Below are positions 9,467-16,527 of a DNA stretch of 64,000 bases, in pieces. How positions within the stretch are numbered: position 1 is the stretch's first letter; each line of letters begins with the position of its first letter. The stretch covers positions 185,823-249,822 of the forward strand of contig CAVORB010000002.1 of the NCBI GenBank assembly GCA_963698495.1, written 5' to 3'. The position numbers were made by a program, and so were the translations under genes. This stretch comes from CAVORB01 sp963698495. Its GTDB lineage: Bacteria > Pseudomonadota > Gammaproteobacteria > Chromatiales > Chromatiaceae. The notes beneath the pieces are model-generated. The model had not been told where the DNA came from. It did no database searches and saw only the letters and a list, made by a program, of their open reading frames with translations.

Positions 9467-10717
9467 ATGCACCACGTCATCATCGGCGCGGGACCCGCAG
9501 GCGTCACCGCCTGCGATACCCTGCGCAAGCTCGATCCCGGGGCGGAGATCACCCTGGTGGGGGACGAGCCCGAGCCACCCTACTCGCGCATGGCCATTCC
9601 CTATCTGCTGGTGGACAAGATCGGGGAGGAAGGCACCTACCTGCGCCGCGATGCCGACCACTACGATCGCCGTCGGATCGCGGTCTCGCGCGCCAGGGTC
9701 CGTGCCGTGGATTCGGCCGGGCAGCGACTGCATCTGTCCGACGGGGCGGCGCTGGACTACGATCGTCTGCTCATCGCCACCGGCTCCAGCCCCATCATGC
9801 CGCCCATCCCGGGCATCGAGAGCGAGGGCGTGCTGCCGTGCTGGACCCTGGAGGATGCCAGGGGCATCGCCGCCCGCGCCAGCCGGGGAAGTCGGGTGGT
9901 GCTGCTCGGGGCGGGTTTCATCGGATGTATCGTCCTCGAGGCCCTCGCCAAGCGGGGCGTGGATCTCATCGTCGTCGAGCCCATGGACCGCATGGTCCCG
10001 CGCATGATGAACCAGACCGCGGGGGGGCTCATCAAGCGCTGGTGCGAGCGGCAGGGCGTCCGCGTGTTCACCGGAGCCAAGGCGACGGCGATTCAGCCGG
10101 GCGAGCCGCTCGGCGTGGTGCTCGACAACGGACGCACCCTGCTGGCGGACCTGGTGATCCGGGCCACGGGCGTACGGCCCAATGTCGATTTCCTCGCCGA
10201 CTCCGGGATCGACGTCGATCAAGGGGTACTGGTCACCGAGTGCCTGCAGACCTCGGCCGACAACGTCTTCGCCGCCGGGGACGTGTGCCAGGGCCGCGAC
10301 CTCTCCACCGGCACCTTCCGCGTCCAGGCGATCCAGCCCACTGCCGTGGAGCACGGTCGGGTGGCGGCGCACAACATGATCTCCGACTGCCGCATCCCCC
10401 ACTCCGGCAACCTCAACATGAACGTGCTCGACACCCTCGGGCTCGTCTCCAGCTCCTTCGGCCTCTGGCAGGGGGCGAAGGCGGGCGAGGGCGCGGAGTT
10501 GGTGGACGAGGAGCGTTTTCGCTATCTCAACCTGCAGTTTCAGGAGGATCGTCTGGTGGGCGCCAGCAGCCTCGGCCTGACCGAGCACGTGGGCGTCCTG
10601 CGCGGTCTGATCCAGAGCGGCAAGGGGCTGGGGATCTGGAAGGACCGCCTGCTGCGCGACCCCACGCGCATCATGGAGGCCTACCTGGGCGCCGTTCAGG
10701 GAGCCGGATGCGGTTGA
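9467..10717 (+). CDS. aorC: FAD-dependent NAD(P)H oxidoreductase subunit, AorC-like
   Basis: This 416-residue pyridine nucleotide-disulfide-type flavoprotein lacks the redox disulfide. It begins with an FAD motif (IIGAGPAGVTACDTL), has the NAD(P) motif VLLGAGFIGCIVLEAL near residue 150, and the second FAD motif VFAAGDV. The ligand-binding signature YSRMAIPYLL is like NADH:nitrite or rubredoxin reductases. GAGGAG precedes the ATG at 9467. Its position after the AOR catalytic gene matches AorC, which passes electrons to or from NAD. It could work independently as an NADH oxidoreductase, but shared orientation and short gaps favour the complex. Confidence 0.88.
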   Translation: MHHVIIGAGPAGVTACDTLRKLDPGAEITLVGDEPEPPYSRMAIPYLLVDKIGEEGTYLRRDADHYDRRRIAVSRARVRAVDSAGQRLHLSDGAALDYDRLLIATGSSPIMPPIPGIESEGVLPCWTLEDARGIAARASRGSRVVLLGAGFIGCIVLEALAKRGVDLIVVEPMDRMVPRMMNQTAGGLIKRWCERQGVRVFTGAKATAIQPGEPLGVVLDNGRTLLADLVIRATGVRPNVDFLADSGIDVDQGVLVTECLQTSADNVFAAGDVCQGRDLSTGTFRVQAIQPTAVEHGRVAAHNMISDCRIPHSGNLNMNVLDTLGLVSSSFGLWQGAKAGEGAELVDEERFRYLNLQFQEDRLVGASSLGLTEHVGVLRGLIQSGKGLGIWKDRLLRDPTRIMEAYLGAVQGAGCG

Positions 10718-10781
10718 TGGACCCCGCGTTAGACCGGATGTTCGCAGCTCGCGCCGCCGGCCATTTAGCGCGGCGATCGCG

Positions 10782-11033
10782 ATGAAGATCCGGCTCAAGC
10801 TGTTCGCTACCTTGAGCGAGTACCTGCCGCCGGGTGCCCGGCAGAACACGGCGGAGGTAGAGGTGCCGGACGGGTCCACGCCGCATCAGGTGATGGACCG
10901 GTTCCGGGTGCCGCGGGAGCAGGCGCACCTGGTGGTGCTCAACGGCGTCTTCGTCTTGCCCCATCAGCGCAACAGCCTCGCCCTTTCCGATGGCGACACC
11001 TTGGCCCTGTGGCCACCGGTGGCGGGCGGCTGA
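10782..11033 (+). CDS. MoaD/ThiS-family sulfur carrier protein
   Basis: This 83-residue ubiquitin-like protein ends in the diagnostic Gly-Gly (PPVAGG), which is thiocarboxylated for sulfur transfer to the pterin dithiolene. The internal pattern VLNGVFVLP...SLALSDGDTLALWPPVAGG is typical of MoaD-like proteins. It follows aorC by 64 bp and probably supplies sulfur for the AOR cofactor; AOR operons often carry such a MoaD paralogue. No moaE or moaA is seen in the window, but moeA lies about 15 kb downstream. A role in thiamine synthesis (ThiS) is less likely in this context. Confidence 0.88.
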   Translation: MKIRLKLFATLSEYLPPGARQNTAEVEVPDGSTPHQVMDRFRVPREQAHLVVLNGVFVLPHQRNSLALSDGDTLALWPPVAGG

Positions 11034-11042
11034 CCCGCGCTC

Positions 11043-11342
11043 ATGCCGGATGCGGAATGGCCGACCCGGGTGCGGCGCATGGCCCTGACCCACGCGGAGT
11101 TTCTTCGCTCCCTGCCCAGGGCGGCGCCGGGGATGTCCTGCCGCGTGGACGGTGCCGAGATCGAGCTCAGTGATCCGCCGCGCCGGGTGTGCATCTGGCT
11201 TGGCCCGGAGCAAAGCCGTCGCCTGGGTGCCCTGGCGCTCCCCGAGACCGAGGTCCGGCTCAGGCTCGAGGGCTTCTCCGGGCAGGAACGCCAGGCCTTT
11301 CTCGAACGCTTCGATCTGGCCTTCCGGCGGGGAGGGGGGTAG
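11043..11342 (+). CDS. Small conserved protein of the AOR operon, function unknown
   Basis: A 99-residue soluble protein starts 9 bp after the MoaD-like gene. It contains MALTHAEFLRSLPRA, then a short beta-rich segment (MSCRVDGAEIELSDPPRRVCIWLGP) and an RLEGFSGQERQAFLERFD tail. The hydrophobic pattern resembles small proteins encoded beside MoaD-like carriers in tungsten-enzyme operons, but I cannot name a family. The tight spacing implies translation with the AOR genes, so a cofactor-insertion or assembly role is a reasonable guess. There is no signal peptide, cysteine cluster or recognisable active site. Confidence 0.7.
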   Translation: MPDAEWPTRVRRMALTHAEFLRSLPRAAPGMSCRVDGAEIELSDPPRRVCIWLGPEQSRRLGALALPETEVRLRLEGFSGQERQAFLERFDLAFRRGGG

Positions 11343-11658
11343 CGGTCGGACGACTTCGGACGGCGCGGATGCCTTGCCCCACTAGCCGGTGGTAGGCTCT
11401 TATGACAACCGGATGCTCGGGGAGGCAAGCAATTGGTCCAGCCGCGAAGCGCATACGCGGGTTTTAATGATTGAGCTCAAGAAACATGCGGCCACGTTCG
11501 AGGGCGGATGCACGCCTTTGTGTAGCCCCCGGGTTCGCCTAAGCGCTTGAAAATAATGGCGTCGTATCCCTGCGCCGCGGCAAGCGCTGAATTGATCGGC
11601 ATCTCCGTAGATAGAAATCTTTGACGCAATTAGTCGAATTCTCTCAGGTTAAGAACCC
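11343..11658. other. Intergenic region between AOR operon and hemerythrin gene
   Basis: This stretch of 316 bp holds no supported gene. It is more AT-rich near its end (11560-11658), where the hemerythrin promoter should lie. No clear terminator or operator was found by eye. Confidence 0.4.
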
Positions 11659-12060
11659 ATGAAAGATATCGTTTGGGATAATACGCTCAGTGTCGATGTG
11701 CCGGAAATCGACGAAGATCACCGCAAGCTTGTCGATCTTTTCAATACCCTCAATCACTCTGTAGAGGAAAAAGATGCAACAAACTATATCGAGGCGGTGA
11801 TGGAGGAGCTGATAAGTTGCACGGTCTGGCATTTCAGGCACGAAGAGCGATTGATGCTGAAGTATGGTTACGGCGGTTTGTTGCAACACAAGACGGAGCA
11901 TCAGGAGTTAATCGAAAGCGTCAAGACGCTGCAGCGAAAGTTACGGCAGGAGGGCGAATCGGTCTTGGGTGAGGATCTCAAGTTTCTGGAGCATTGGTTG
12001 ACCGGGCACATCCTCGGCGCCGACAAGGACTTGGGCGAATTTCTTTGCGAGCTGATGTAG
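11659..12060 (+). CDS. Bacteriohemerythrin
   Basis: This 133-residue non-heme di-iron oxygen carrier or sensor protein starts MKDIVWDNTLSVDVPEIDEDH. All iron ligands are visible: His21, His58 with Glu62 (HFRHE), His77 and His81 (HKTEH), and His112, His117, Asp122 (HWLTGHILGAD). The length equals that of stand-alone bacteriohemerythrins. It is monocistronic and set apart from the AOR genes by 316 bp. It may store or scavenge O2, or protect oxygen-sensitive enzymes such as the nearby AOR; that link is inference. The ribosome site (CAGG...AAG) is modest. Confidence 0.95.
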   Translation: MKDIVWDNTLSVDVPEIDEDHRKLVDLFNTLNHSVEEKDATNYIEAVMEELISCTVWHFRHEERLMLKYGYGGLLQHKTEHQELIESVKTLQRKLRQEGESVLGEDLKFLEHWLTGHILGADKDLGEFLCELM

Positions 12061-12399
12061 GGGCGGTATGGGAAATCTTCCCGCTCGGCCACTTTTCCGC
12101 GCCGGTGGCTACGCCGCATGATGTATAGCGGTCGACCGCCGATAGGGATGCGCAGACGCCGAGGCACGGGAAAAGTAGATTCGGCTAGCCCTGTACGTCT
12201 GCATCGCCAGCAGCCGGTCAGGCAGAGAGGTCGGGAGGATTACTGCCCACGCCGGAACGTAAGCCTTCCTGATGCCGCGCTCCGGCGACAGGCGACCAAC
12301 CGCCATCTGCCAGGGCTGGCAAAAAACCCCGCCAAAGCGGGGTTTGTGTTCACGAGAGCAGCCTTGCCGGGTGGAGCAGCGGCAAGCGGAAAGCGTGAA
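12061..12399. other. Intergenic region holding a minus-strand terminator
   Basis: No supported gene is present; the open frames at 12109-12306 and 12118-12498 have no family resemblance and cross the terminator. The only recognisable element is the hairpin at 12325-12342. Confidence 0.4.
12319..12342 (-). terminator. Rho-independent terminator for the minus-strand exported-protein gene
   Basis: Read on the minus strand, an AACCCCGC stem, a short TTTG loop and GCGGGGTT are followed by a run of T. The hairpin lies about 60 bp after the stop of the gene ending at 12400, so it fits as that gene's terminator. Confidence 0.8.
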
Positions 12400-12855
12400 C
12401 TATCGCATTTGGCTTGCACCCTGCCCGATGCCGTCGGAGACCGTTACCGTGACAAGCCCGTCAGGATTCGGATCAGAAATCTCGATGTCGAGAGATGATT
12501 CCCGAGTCACTTCTCGGTTGCCTCGAGCGATGGCCTGGTCGCTGGACGATTCCTCTTGGCTCGCTTGACCCATGGCGTCGGCAAGCGCTTCAATTACCTC
12601 GTCCTCGAACCCGCTCGACACAGTCACGGTAAGCACCCTTGTCATATCGGAGCCAGTGCCGATCGTGGACAAATCCACTTCGAGATGCGGAGAATCCGCA
12701 AGGATGAGATTCTCCTCAATCATCTCGTACACGGCGTCCGTAGCAACGCCTTCCGCCATGTGATGCGAGAGTGCCGGTGCAGTGATCAGCAGGGTAAAGG
12801 CTGCAGCTGCGATAGATGTGAGAATCGTTTTCCTTTCGATGACTCCTAGGCCCAC
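12400..12855 (-). CDS. Small exported protein of unknown function
   Basis: A secreted protein of about 150 residues. A Sec-type signal peptide is clear (KTILTSIAAAAFTLLITAPALSH), giving a mature N-terminus near HHMAEGV. The mature part is acidic and contains two similar blocks, VLTVTVSSGFEDEVIEAL and LVTVTVSDGIGQG, with an SSLDIEISDPNPDG linker. I do not recognise the family. The start is uncertain: GTG at 12855 gives the signal peptide but lacks a ribosome site, while an ATG at 12957 adds about 34 residues that look untranslated. A strong terminator follows. The gene is isolated, and GC is lower than in the core genes. Confidence 0.6.
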   Translation of the reverse strand: MGLGVIERKTILTSIAAAAFTLLITAPALSHHMAEGVATDAVYEMIEENLILADSPHLEVDLSTIGTGSDMTRVLTVTVSSGFEDEVIEALADAMGQASQEESSSDQAIARGNREVTRESSLDIEISDPNPDGLVTVTVSDGIGQGASQMR

Positions 12856-13123
12856 ACAATCCGATTGAATGGTAGGCGATTGTATGAAAACGCGAATGAC
12901 CTCGAGAGAACGATAAGGCCGTAGGTGATCTTCATCAGCATTCGCCCTTATTCGCATGGTCCCGGGAATTCCATTTGCGAATCATCATTGACAGAGCGAA
13001 TAGAGATCGAAGTTCGGAAGGTAGAGCGGGCAGATTTACTTTGAAAGAGTCACTTGGCTCGATTGAATCGGGTATGGGTGTCGAGTTATTGGCCATCCTC
13101 GGCAGGCATCAGGCGGAAACTCC

Positions 13124-13470
13124 GAGGGCCGCGGAAACAGCAATGTCCTCACAACGGACATCGCCCGCCGTCTCCGGGCGGCCGAAGGCATCGTGAGAAT
13201 CGCAAGCAACGTCTCCAACATCGCGCCGGGGGGTAACATCCCCAACGCCCTCCAAGGCACGGATGTCGAAGACCTGAACCCCGCCGACATGATGGACAAC
13301 CTGATCGTCGCGGGTAACGACGGGGAGGCTTGCCGAGCCTCGACCAAGGCCATGTTCCGTATCGATGGCGCCAACTCGCCGCCTGATCTGGTGTTCGGTT
13401 CTGGCGCGGACGTGGTCTACGGCAAGCTGGGCGTCGTGTTCAACGCACTCGAATGCGACCGGTGGCGGGG
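13124..13470 (+). pseudogene. Fragment of an unrecognised protein, cut by a REP cluster
   Basis: An open frame with coding-like composition reads NVLTTDIARRLRAAEGIV, then IAPGGNIPNAL, DNLIVAGNDGEACRAS and LVFGSGADVVYG. It ends with NALECD exactly where REP sequence begins near 13470. No credible start or ribosome site is seen: a GTG at 13193 opens the longest frame, but coherent sequence extends upstream. I read it as a remnant truncated at both ends. No function can be assigned. Confidence 0.35.
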
Positions 13471-13618
13471 TAGGCTGGGTTGGGAATGCTGGGTTTCGTT
13501 TCACTCAACCCAGCCTGCGCCATCGGACCACGCGGTGGAATAACCCGCAGGCTGGGTTGAGCGGACCGGTACCCGGCGTAGTTCAGGTTCTGGGTTTCGC
13601 TCCTCAACCCAGCCTACG
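13471..13618. repeat. REP cluster upstream of a REP-associated transposase gene
   Basis: The core TAGGCTGGGTT and its complement AACCCAGCCT occur repeatedly: 13471-13481, 13505-13516, 13549-13559 and 13603-13615. The units are in inverted orientation and pair into hairpins. Two carry the same spacer CTGGGTTTCG. Such REPs are the substrates of TnpA-REP transposases, one of which starts 46 bp downstream. Confidence 0.85.
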
Positions 13619-13663
13619 TTCCCTGGTTTGGTCTGGGCGCGCCGTTGCGGCAGGCTCCGCCCC

Positions 13664-14260
13664 ATGAGGACTTACAAGCGCCCACGGATCCCGGGCGGCA
13701 CCTACTTCTTTAACCTGACGCTGGCCGAGCGGCACGGCAACGACCTGCTGACGCGTCAAGCCGCCGCTCTGAGGTCGGCGTTTCGGCGGACGCTTGCTGA
13801 TCGCCCGGCGGCCGTTTAGGCGATCGTGGTCTTGCCGGATCATCTGCATTGCATCTGGTGCCTGCCGGAGCGAGACGACGACTTTCCGACCCGCTGGCGC
13901 CTGATCAAGAACCGCTTCTCCCGCCAGATCCAAGCCGGTGAGCCTATCTCACCAAGCCGCGCCGGCCGAGGCGAACGTGGCCTTTGGCAGCGGCGCTACT
14001 GGGAGCACGACATTCGTAACGAGCAGGACCTGCGGCGGCACATGGACTACATCCACTACAACCCGGTCAAGCACGGGTATGTCACCGCGCCGCCGGATTG
14101 GCCGTTCTCGTCGTTGCACCGCTGGACGGCACGGGGGTATGCGAGACCGATTGGGCGGCACCGGTCGATGTGGTCGACTTGGAGGTGGGTTGAGGGGGAT
14201 GGGCGGTTCGCATTCGTCCCTGGAAATCCGTCACCATTGATCCGCGCCGCGCCCTCATGA
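13664..14260 (+). pseudogene. REP-associated tyrosine transposase (RAYT, type 1) with an internal stop
   Basis: A Y1-family (HUH) single-strand DNA transposase that acts on REP palindromes. The N-terminus MRTYKRPRIPGGTYFFNLTL, the histidine pair in VVLPDHLHCIW and the segment RRHMDYIHYNPVKHGYV with the downstream WPFSSLHRW are all diagnostic. A TAG at 13817 interrupts the frame just before AIVVLPDHLH; both halves are in the same frame, so it is a nonsense change rather than an indel. Full length would be about 198 residues, normal for this group. It sits directly after the REP cluster at 13471-13618. Unless the stop is read through or is an error, the protein is inactive. Confidence 0.88.
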
Positions 14261-14506
14261 GTAGAACGAATCGATGACGTCGCGACATGCCCGGGCTGAT
14301 GGATCAGGGACGCGTCAATCTATGCACAGAAACCTATTGACCGCGAAAATCAACCGTGCTACCCGAGCGGAATTGATCAGTATTCGGCGATATTCCGTAT
14401 CTGTATGATTTCCCGATTAAAAATAGATGGTCAAAATGTGACCAATCCGACAAATCGTTAATAGTTCTTAATGTCTGTGCGATTCCGAAGCCTATAATTC
14501 ACAGAG

Positions 14507-14529
14507 TTATCCACAGAAAATGTGGATAA
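14507..14529. other. Inverted pair of consensus DnaA boxes
   Basis: TTATCCACA (14507-14515), a 5-bp GAAAA spacer, and TGTGGATAA (14521-14529) form two perfect DnaA boxes facing each other in AT-rich DNA. A weaker box is 187 bp upstream. No replication gene is adjacent. It may be a DnaA-titration or regulatory site, or a remnant of a replicon origin. Confidence 0.6.
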
Positions 14530-14680
14530 GAGAACATTTTCCATCACAGGCTTAGCGTTGCGATCTCGTTTCGAGAATTCACTTTAATAACGGGCCCCAA
14601 TCGGCAGTTTCGGAGCGCTGGATATGCCACGCCGAGACCGATCCGCCGGTCGCGGTGGTGAACGCCGAATAACGAAAATC

Positions 14681-14696
14681 TGTGAACTGCATCACA
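14681..14696. promoter_or_regulatory. CRP/Vfr-type operator upstream of small gene
   Basis: TGTGA-N6-TCACA is a perfect match to the CRP consensus half-sites, with the flanking A/T expected (AATCTGTGAACTGCATCAC). It lies about 80 bp before the ATG at 14768, a normal activating distance. FNR-family sites (TTGAT...ATCAA) fit less well. Confidence 0.6.
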
Positions 14697-14767
14697 GTTC
14701 TCACGTCGGGCAGACACCCTCTTTTCCTTAGGGGGTAAGGCCGTACCAACTGCCTCAGGAGGATACG

Positions 14768-14944
14768 ATGGACAAAGGTCACCTTCCGCGCAGCACCGCG
14801 ACTCCGGTGCGGGATACCCGTCCTTTTTCGCGAAAAATCTCAGCCCTCTGGCCGCCGAAGAGCGAGCAAGATGAGCTGCTGGTGGAAATCTACGAGCAGC
14901 TGCAAGAAAAGCACGCGGACCACCAATCCGGCACGAAGAAGTGA
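14768..14944 (+). CDS. Small protein of unknown function (58 aa) with a strong ribosome site
   Basis: A short gene begins MDKGHLPRSTATPVRDTRPF, with SALWPPKSEQDELLVEIYEQ before a basic tail ending GTKK. The ribosome site CAGGAGG stands at ideal distance from the ATG. A CRP-like operator lies upstream. The N-terminal half looks disordered; the second half could form an amphipathic helix. There is no signal peptide or membrane segment. The function is unknown. The overlapping minus-strand frame lacks a ribosome site and is probably a shadow. Confidence 0.6.
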   Translation: MDKGHLPRSTATPVRDTRPFSRKISALWPPKSEQDELLVEIYEQLQEKHADHQSGTKK

Positions 14945-15100
14945 TCGGCGTTTCGGTATTCCCGATGGCGAAATACCTTCCCTGTACTTCCAGGCCAGAA
15001 GGATATCCGTGCTCGTGAAAGCCTCGTGCCAGCGGTTTTAGCCACGCGCGCGCTGGCTGTCGTCATCGCCTGCGAAAGCGGCCTCCGACACAGAAAAGGT

Positions 15101-15177
15101 CCCCGCTGAGTGCGGGGAGAACGGTGGGCTTCGGAAAGATTGGACGACTCCGAGGGGGCGGGCTGATTCCCGCCCCC
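15101..15177 (-). terminator. Two G+C-rich hairpins after the minus-strand small exported gene
   Basis: The hairpin nearest the gene has arms GGGGGCGGG and CCCGCCCCC (15154-15177) but no T run. The second (CCCCGC and GCGGGG, 15101-15117) is followed on the minus strand by ACCTTTTCTG, so it is the better terminator. They probably end transcription of the gene whose stop is at 15194. Confidence 0.55.
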
Positions 15178-15193
15178 CGTTTCACCCAATCCC

Positions 15194-15484
15194 TCAGAAC
15201 CGCAGGTCAGGGTTACCGCCGAGGCCCATGTAGATGTCAGGGCGTTCGCCACTGTCGGTCGGGCCACTGCGGTCGGCCTTGAACAGATCGGGGTTGCCGT
15301 CCGCCCAGCCGTGGTAGCGGTCGATGCTGTCGCCCACGCTGGGCTGGACGCCGACGAAGTCTTCGGCGCTAACGCGCTGCGTCGACAGATCGGAGTTGCC
15401 CTCGGCCAGGCCGTGGTAGATCTCGGCGGCACCGATGTTGGCGGCAAACAGGGAGGCGGCTGCGGTGATGATGATGGTCTTCAT
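15194..15484 (-). CDS. Small exported protein with three GNPDL-type repeats
   Basis: A 96-residue secreted protein. The signal peptide MKTIIITAAASLFAANIGAA ends before EIYHGLAEGNSDL. That motif recurs as RYHGWADGNPDLF and IYMGLGGNPDLRF, giving three copies of Y-(H/M)-G-(L/W)-x-x-GN-x-DL. I recall similar short exported proteins in gammaproteobacteria without assigned function. The chosen ATG at 15484 stands about 8 bp from GGAGA; an ATG six bases earlier would be too close to it. It is monocistronic with hairpins downstream. The repeats could bind a ligand or metal, but no cysteine or histidine cluster supports a specific role. Confidence 0.75.
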   Translation of the reverse strand: MKTIIITAAASLFAANIGAAEIYHGLAEGNSDLSTQRVSAEDFVGVQPSVGDSIDRYHGWADGNPDLFKADRSGPTDSGERPDIYMGLGGNPDLRF

Positions 15485-15769
15485 AGTCATGTCTCCTGTG
15501 AGGTCGGGTTTGAAGAGATGCCGTTTCCGGCGCTCGCTTACCTTAGTGCAGCCGCTGTGCCAACTTCCCATCGGGAGACATGTTCTCTCGTGAAAACAGA
15601 AGGATATAAGACCGATTGGCTCTGGAATGAGAGGCCTGCGAGGGCGGGGAAAGTAACGTTTCGTTGAGAGGTAGAGAGCGTTGCAGCAACGTTTCGTTGT
15701 GCGGGCCGCGCCGAACGGGGCGGGTGGATTTCCGAGATCGGTCCAGGAAAAGACCTCCCGCTTAGGCTG

Positions 15770-15836
15770 CCATCCCCCGCAATATCCTCTTTGCAGACAT
15801 TCGCTTCAGCAGAGCCATAGAGGGCTCATCGACCCA
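15770..15836 (+). repeat. Left copy of degenerate direct repeat flanking the sulfatase block
   Basis: About 67 bp that match 18882-18948 at roughly 80 percent by eye, including an identical GCAGACATTCGCTTCAG. Its first part, AGGCTGCCATCCCCCGCA (15763-15780), is also found at the IS4-fragment edge near 53520. The two copies lie in the same orientation on either side of the sulfatase and its partner gene. Confidence 0.65.
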
Positions 15837-15980
15837 AAGCTGACCTGACCCTGCGGAATTCTCACGGGGTAATCCACCCGACAGCGGACATCGGTACGCG
15901 GGGCCTGGAATGGCGAAAGCTCGTCGTCAGCCGCGTTCCCCGCTAACGAAAAGCCGAGCGCCAGGCCTGGGCTTGCCTCG

Positions 15981-16505
15981 TTACTCGGTCAGATACCCGG
16001 TAACGTCCAACACCAGGTGCACCGCCAGACCGGTGTGGTTGTAGACGTCGAGGTCGTAGTCACAGGTCGCCGCCGCCGGATCACACAGGGGCACCAGCAC
16101 GCCGTTGGCCAAGGCGGTCATGTCTGCCGGGTAGTTGACGGTCGAGGCGAGCGGTCGGCTCTCGCCGTAGGGGTAGAGCGTCAGATAGTTGCTGATCGCG
16201 CTGCCCTGCGGAAGCACCGCGATGACGTTGACGAGCAAGCCCCTTGCCGTGGCGGGCACGCCGCAATCGGCTTCTCCGCCCTGGCCGGTGATCAGGGCAC
16301 CGGTCACGAAGAACGGCACGGTCTCTCCTGGGGCGAGGCGATCCCCGGAGAAGGTGGAAAGCTGCGGGTCTGCGGTACGGGTGTCCACCACCCGGCAGGG
16401 CGAGACGGTGTGGATGACGTACGGACCACCCGCCTGAGCCGCTGGGCCAATCAGGAACGGAGCCAGCAGGCCGCCAACGAGTCCATATCGTGTCAGCGTG
16501 TTCAT
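15981..16505 (-). CDS. Exported protein with a VSPCRVVDTR-type surface domain
   Basis: A 174-residue secreted protein. A signal peptide (residues 1-25, ending PAAQA) is followed by one domain beginning VIHTVSPCRVVDTR and ending HLVLDVTGYLTE. The same domain forms the C-terminus of the sulfatase encoded 22 bp upstream, and the two are similar at DNA level too. I recognise the pattern (CRVVDTR, YLTLYP, ANGVLVPL, DVTGY) as a domain of large secreted or cell-surface proteins, presumed beta-sandwich, without established function. Four cysteines (CRVV, DCGV, LCDP, TCDY) could form two disulfides. GGGAG precedes the ATG at 16505. It is probably transcribed with the sulfatase. Confidence 0.8.
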   Translation of the reverse strand: MNTLTRYGLVGGLLAPFLIGPAAQAGGPYVIHTVSPCRVVDTRTADPQLSTFSGDRLAPGETVPFFVTGALITGQGGEADCGVPATARGLLVNVIAVLPQGSAISNYLTLYPYGESRPLASTVNYPADMTALANGVLVPLCDPAAATCDYDLDVYNHTGLAVHLVLDVTGYLTE

Positions 16506-16527
16506 TTATTCATCTCCCAAGAGCTGG

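Larger units (their letters stand above)
14261..14767. other. AT-rich intergenic region with DnaA-box and CRP-like motifs
   Basis: This 507-bp stretch has no gene. It is clearly more AT-rich than the surroundings from about 14330 to 14580. It holds an inverted pair of perfect DnaA boxes, one near-match at 14320-14328 (CTATGCACA), and a perfect CRP-type palindrome at 14681-14696 upstream of a small gene. Confidence 0.6.

Noticed and set aside
12118..12498. 126-codon plus-strand frame
   Set aside because: It crosses a strong minus-strand terminator and overlaps the better supported exported-protein gene.
14890..15447. 185-codon minus-strand frame
   Set aside because: It is a shadow overlapping a small exported-protein gene in another frame and the downstream hairpins.
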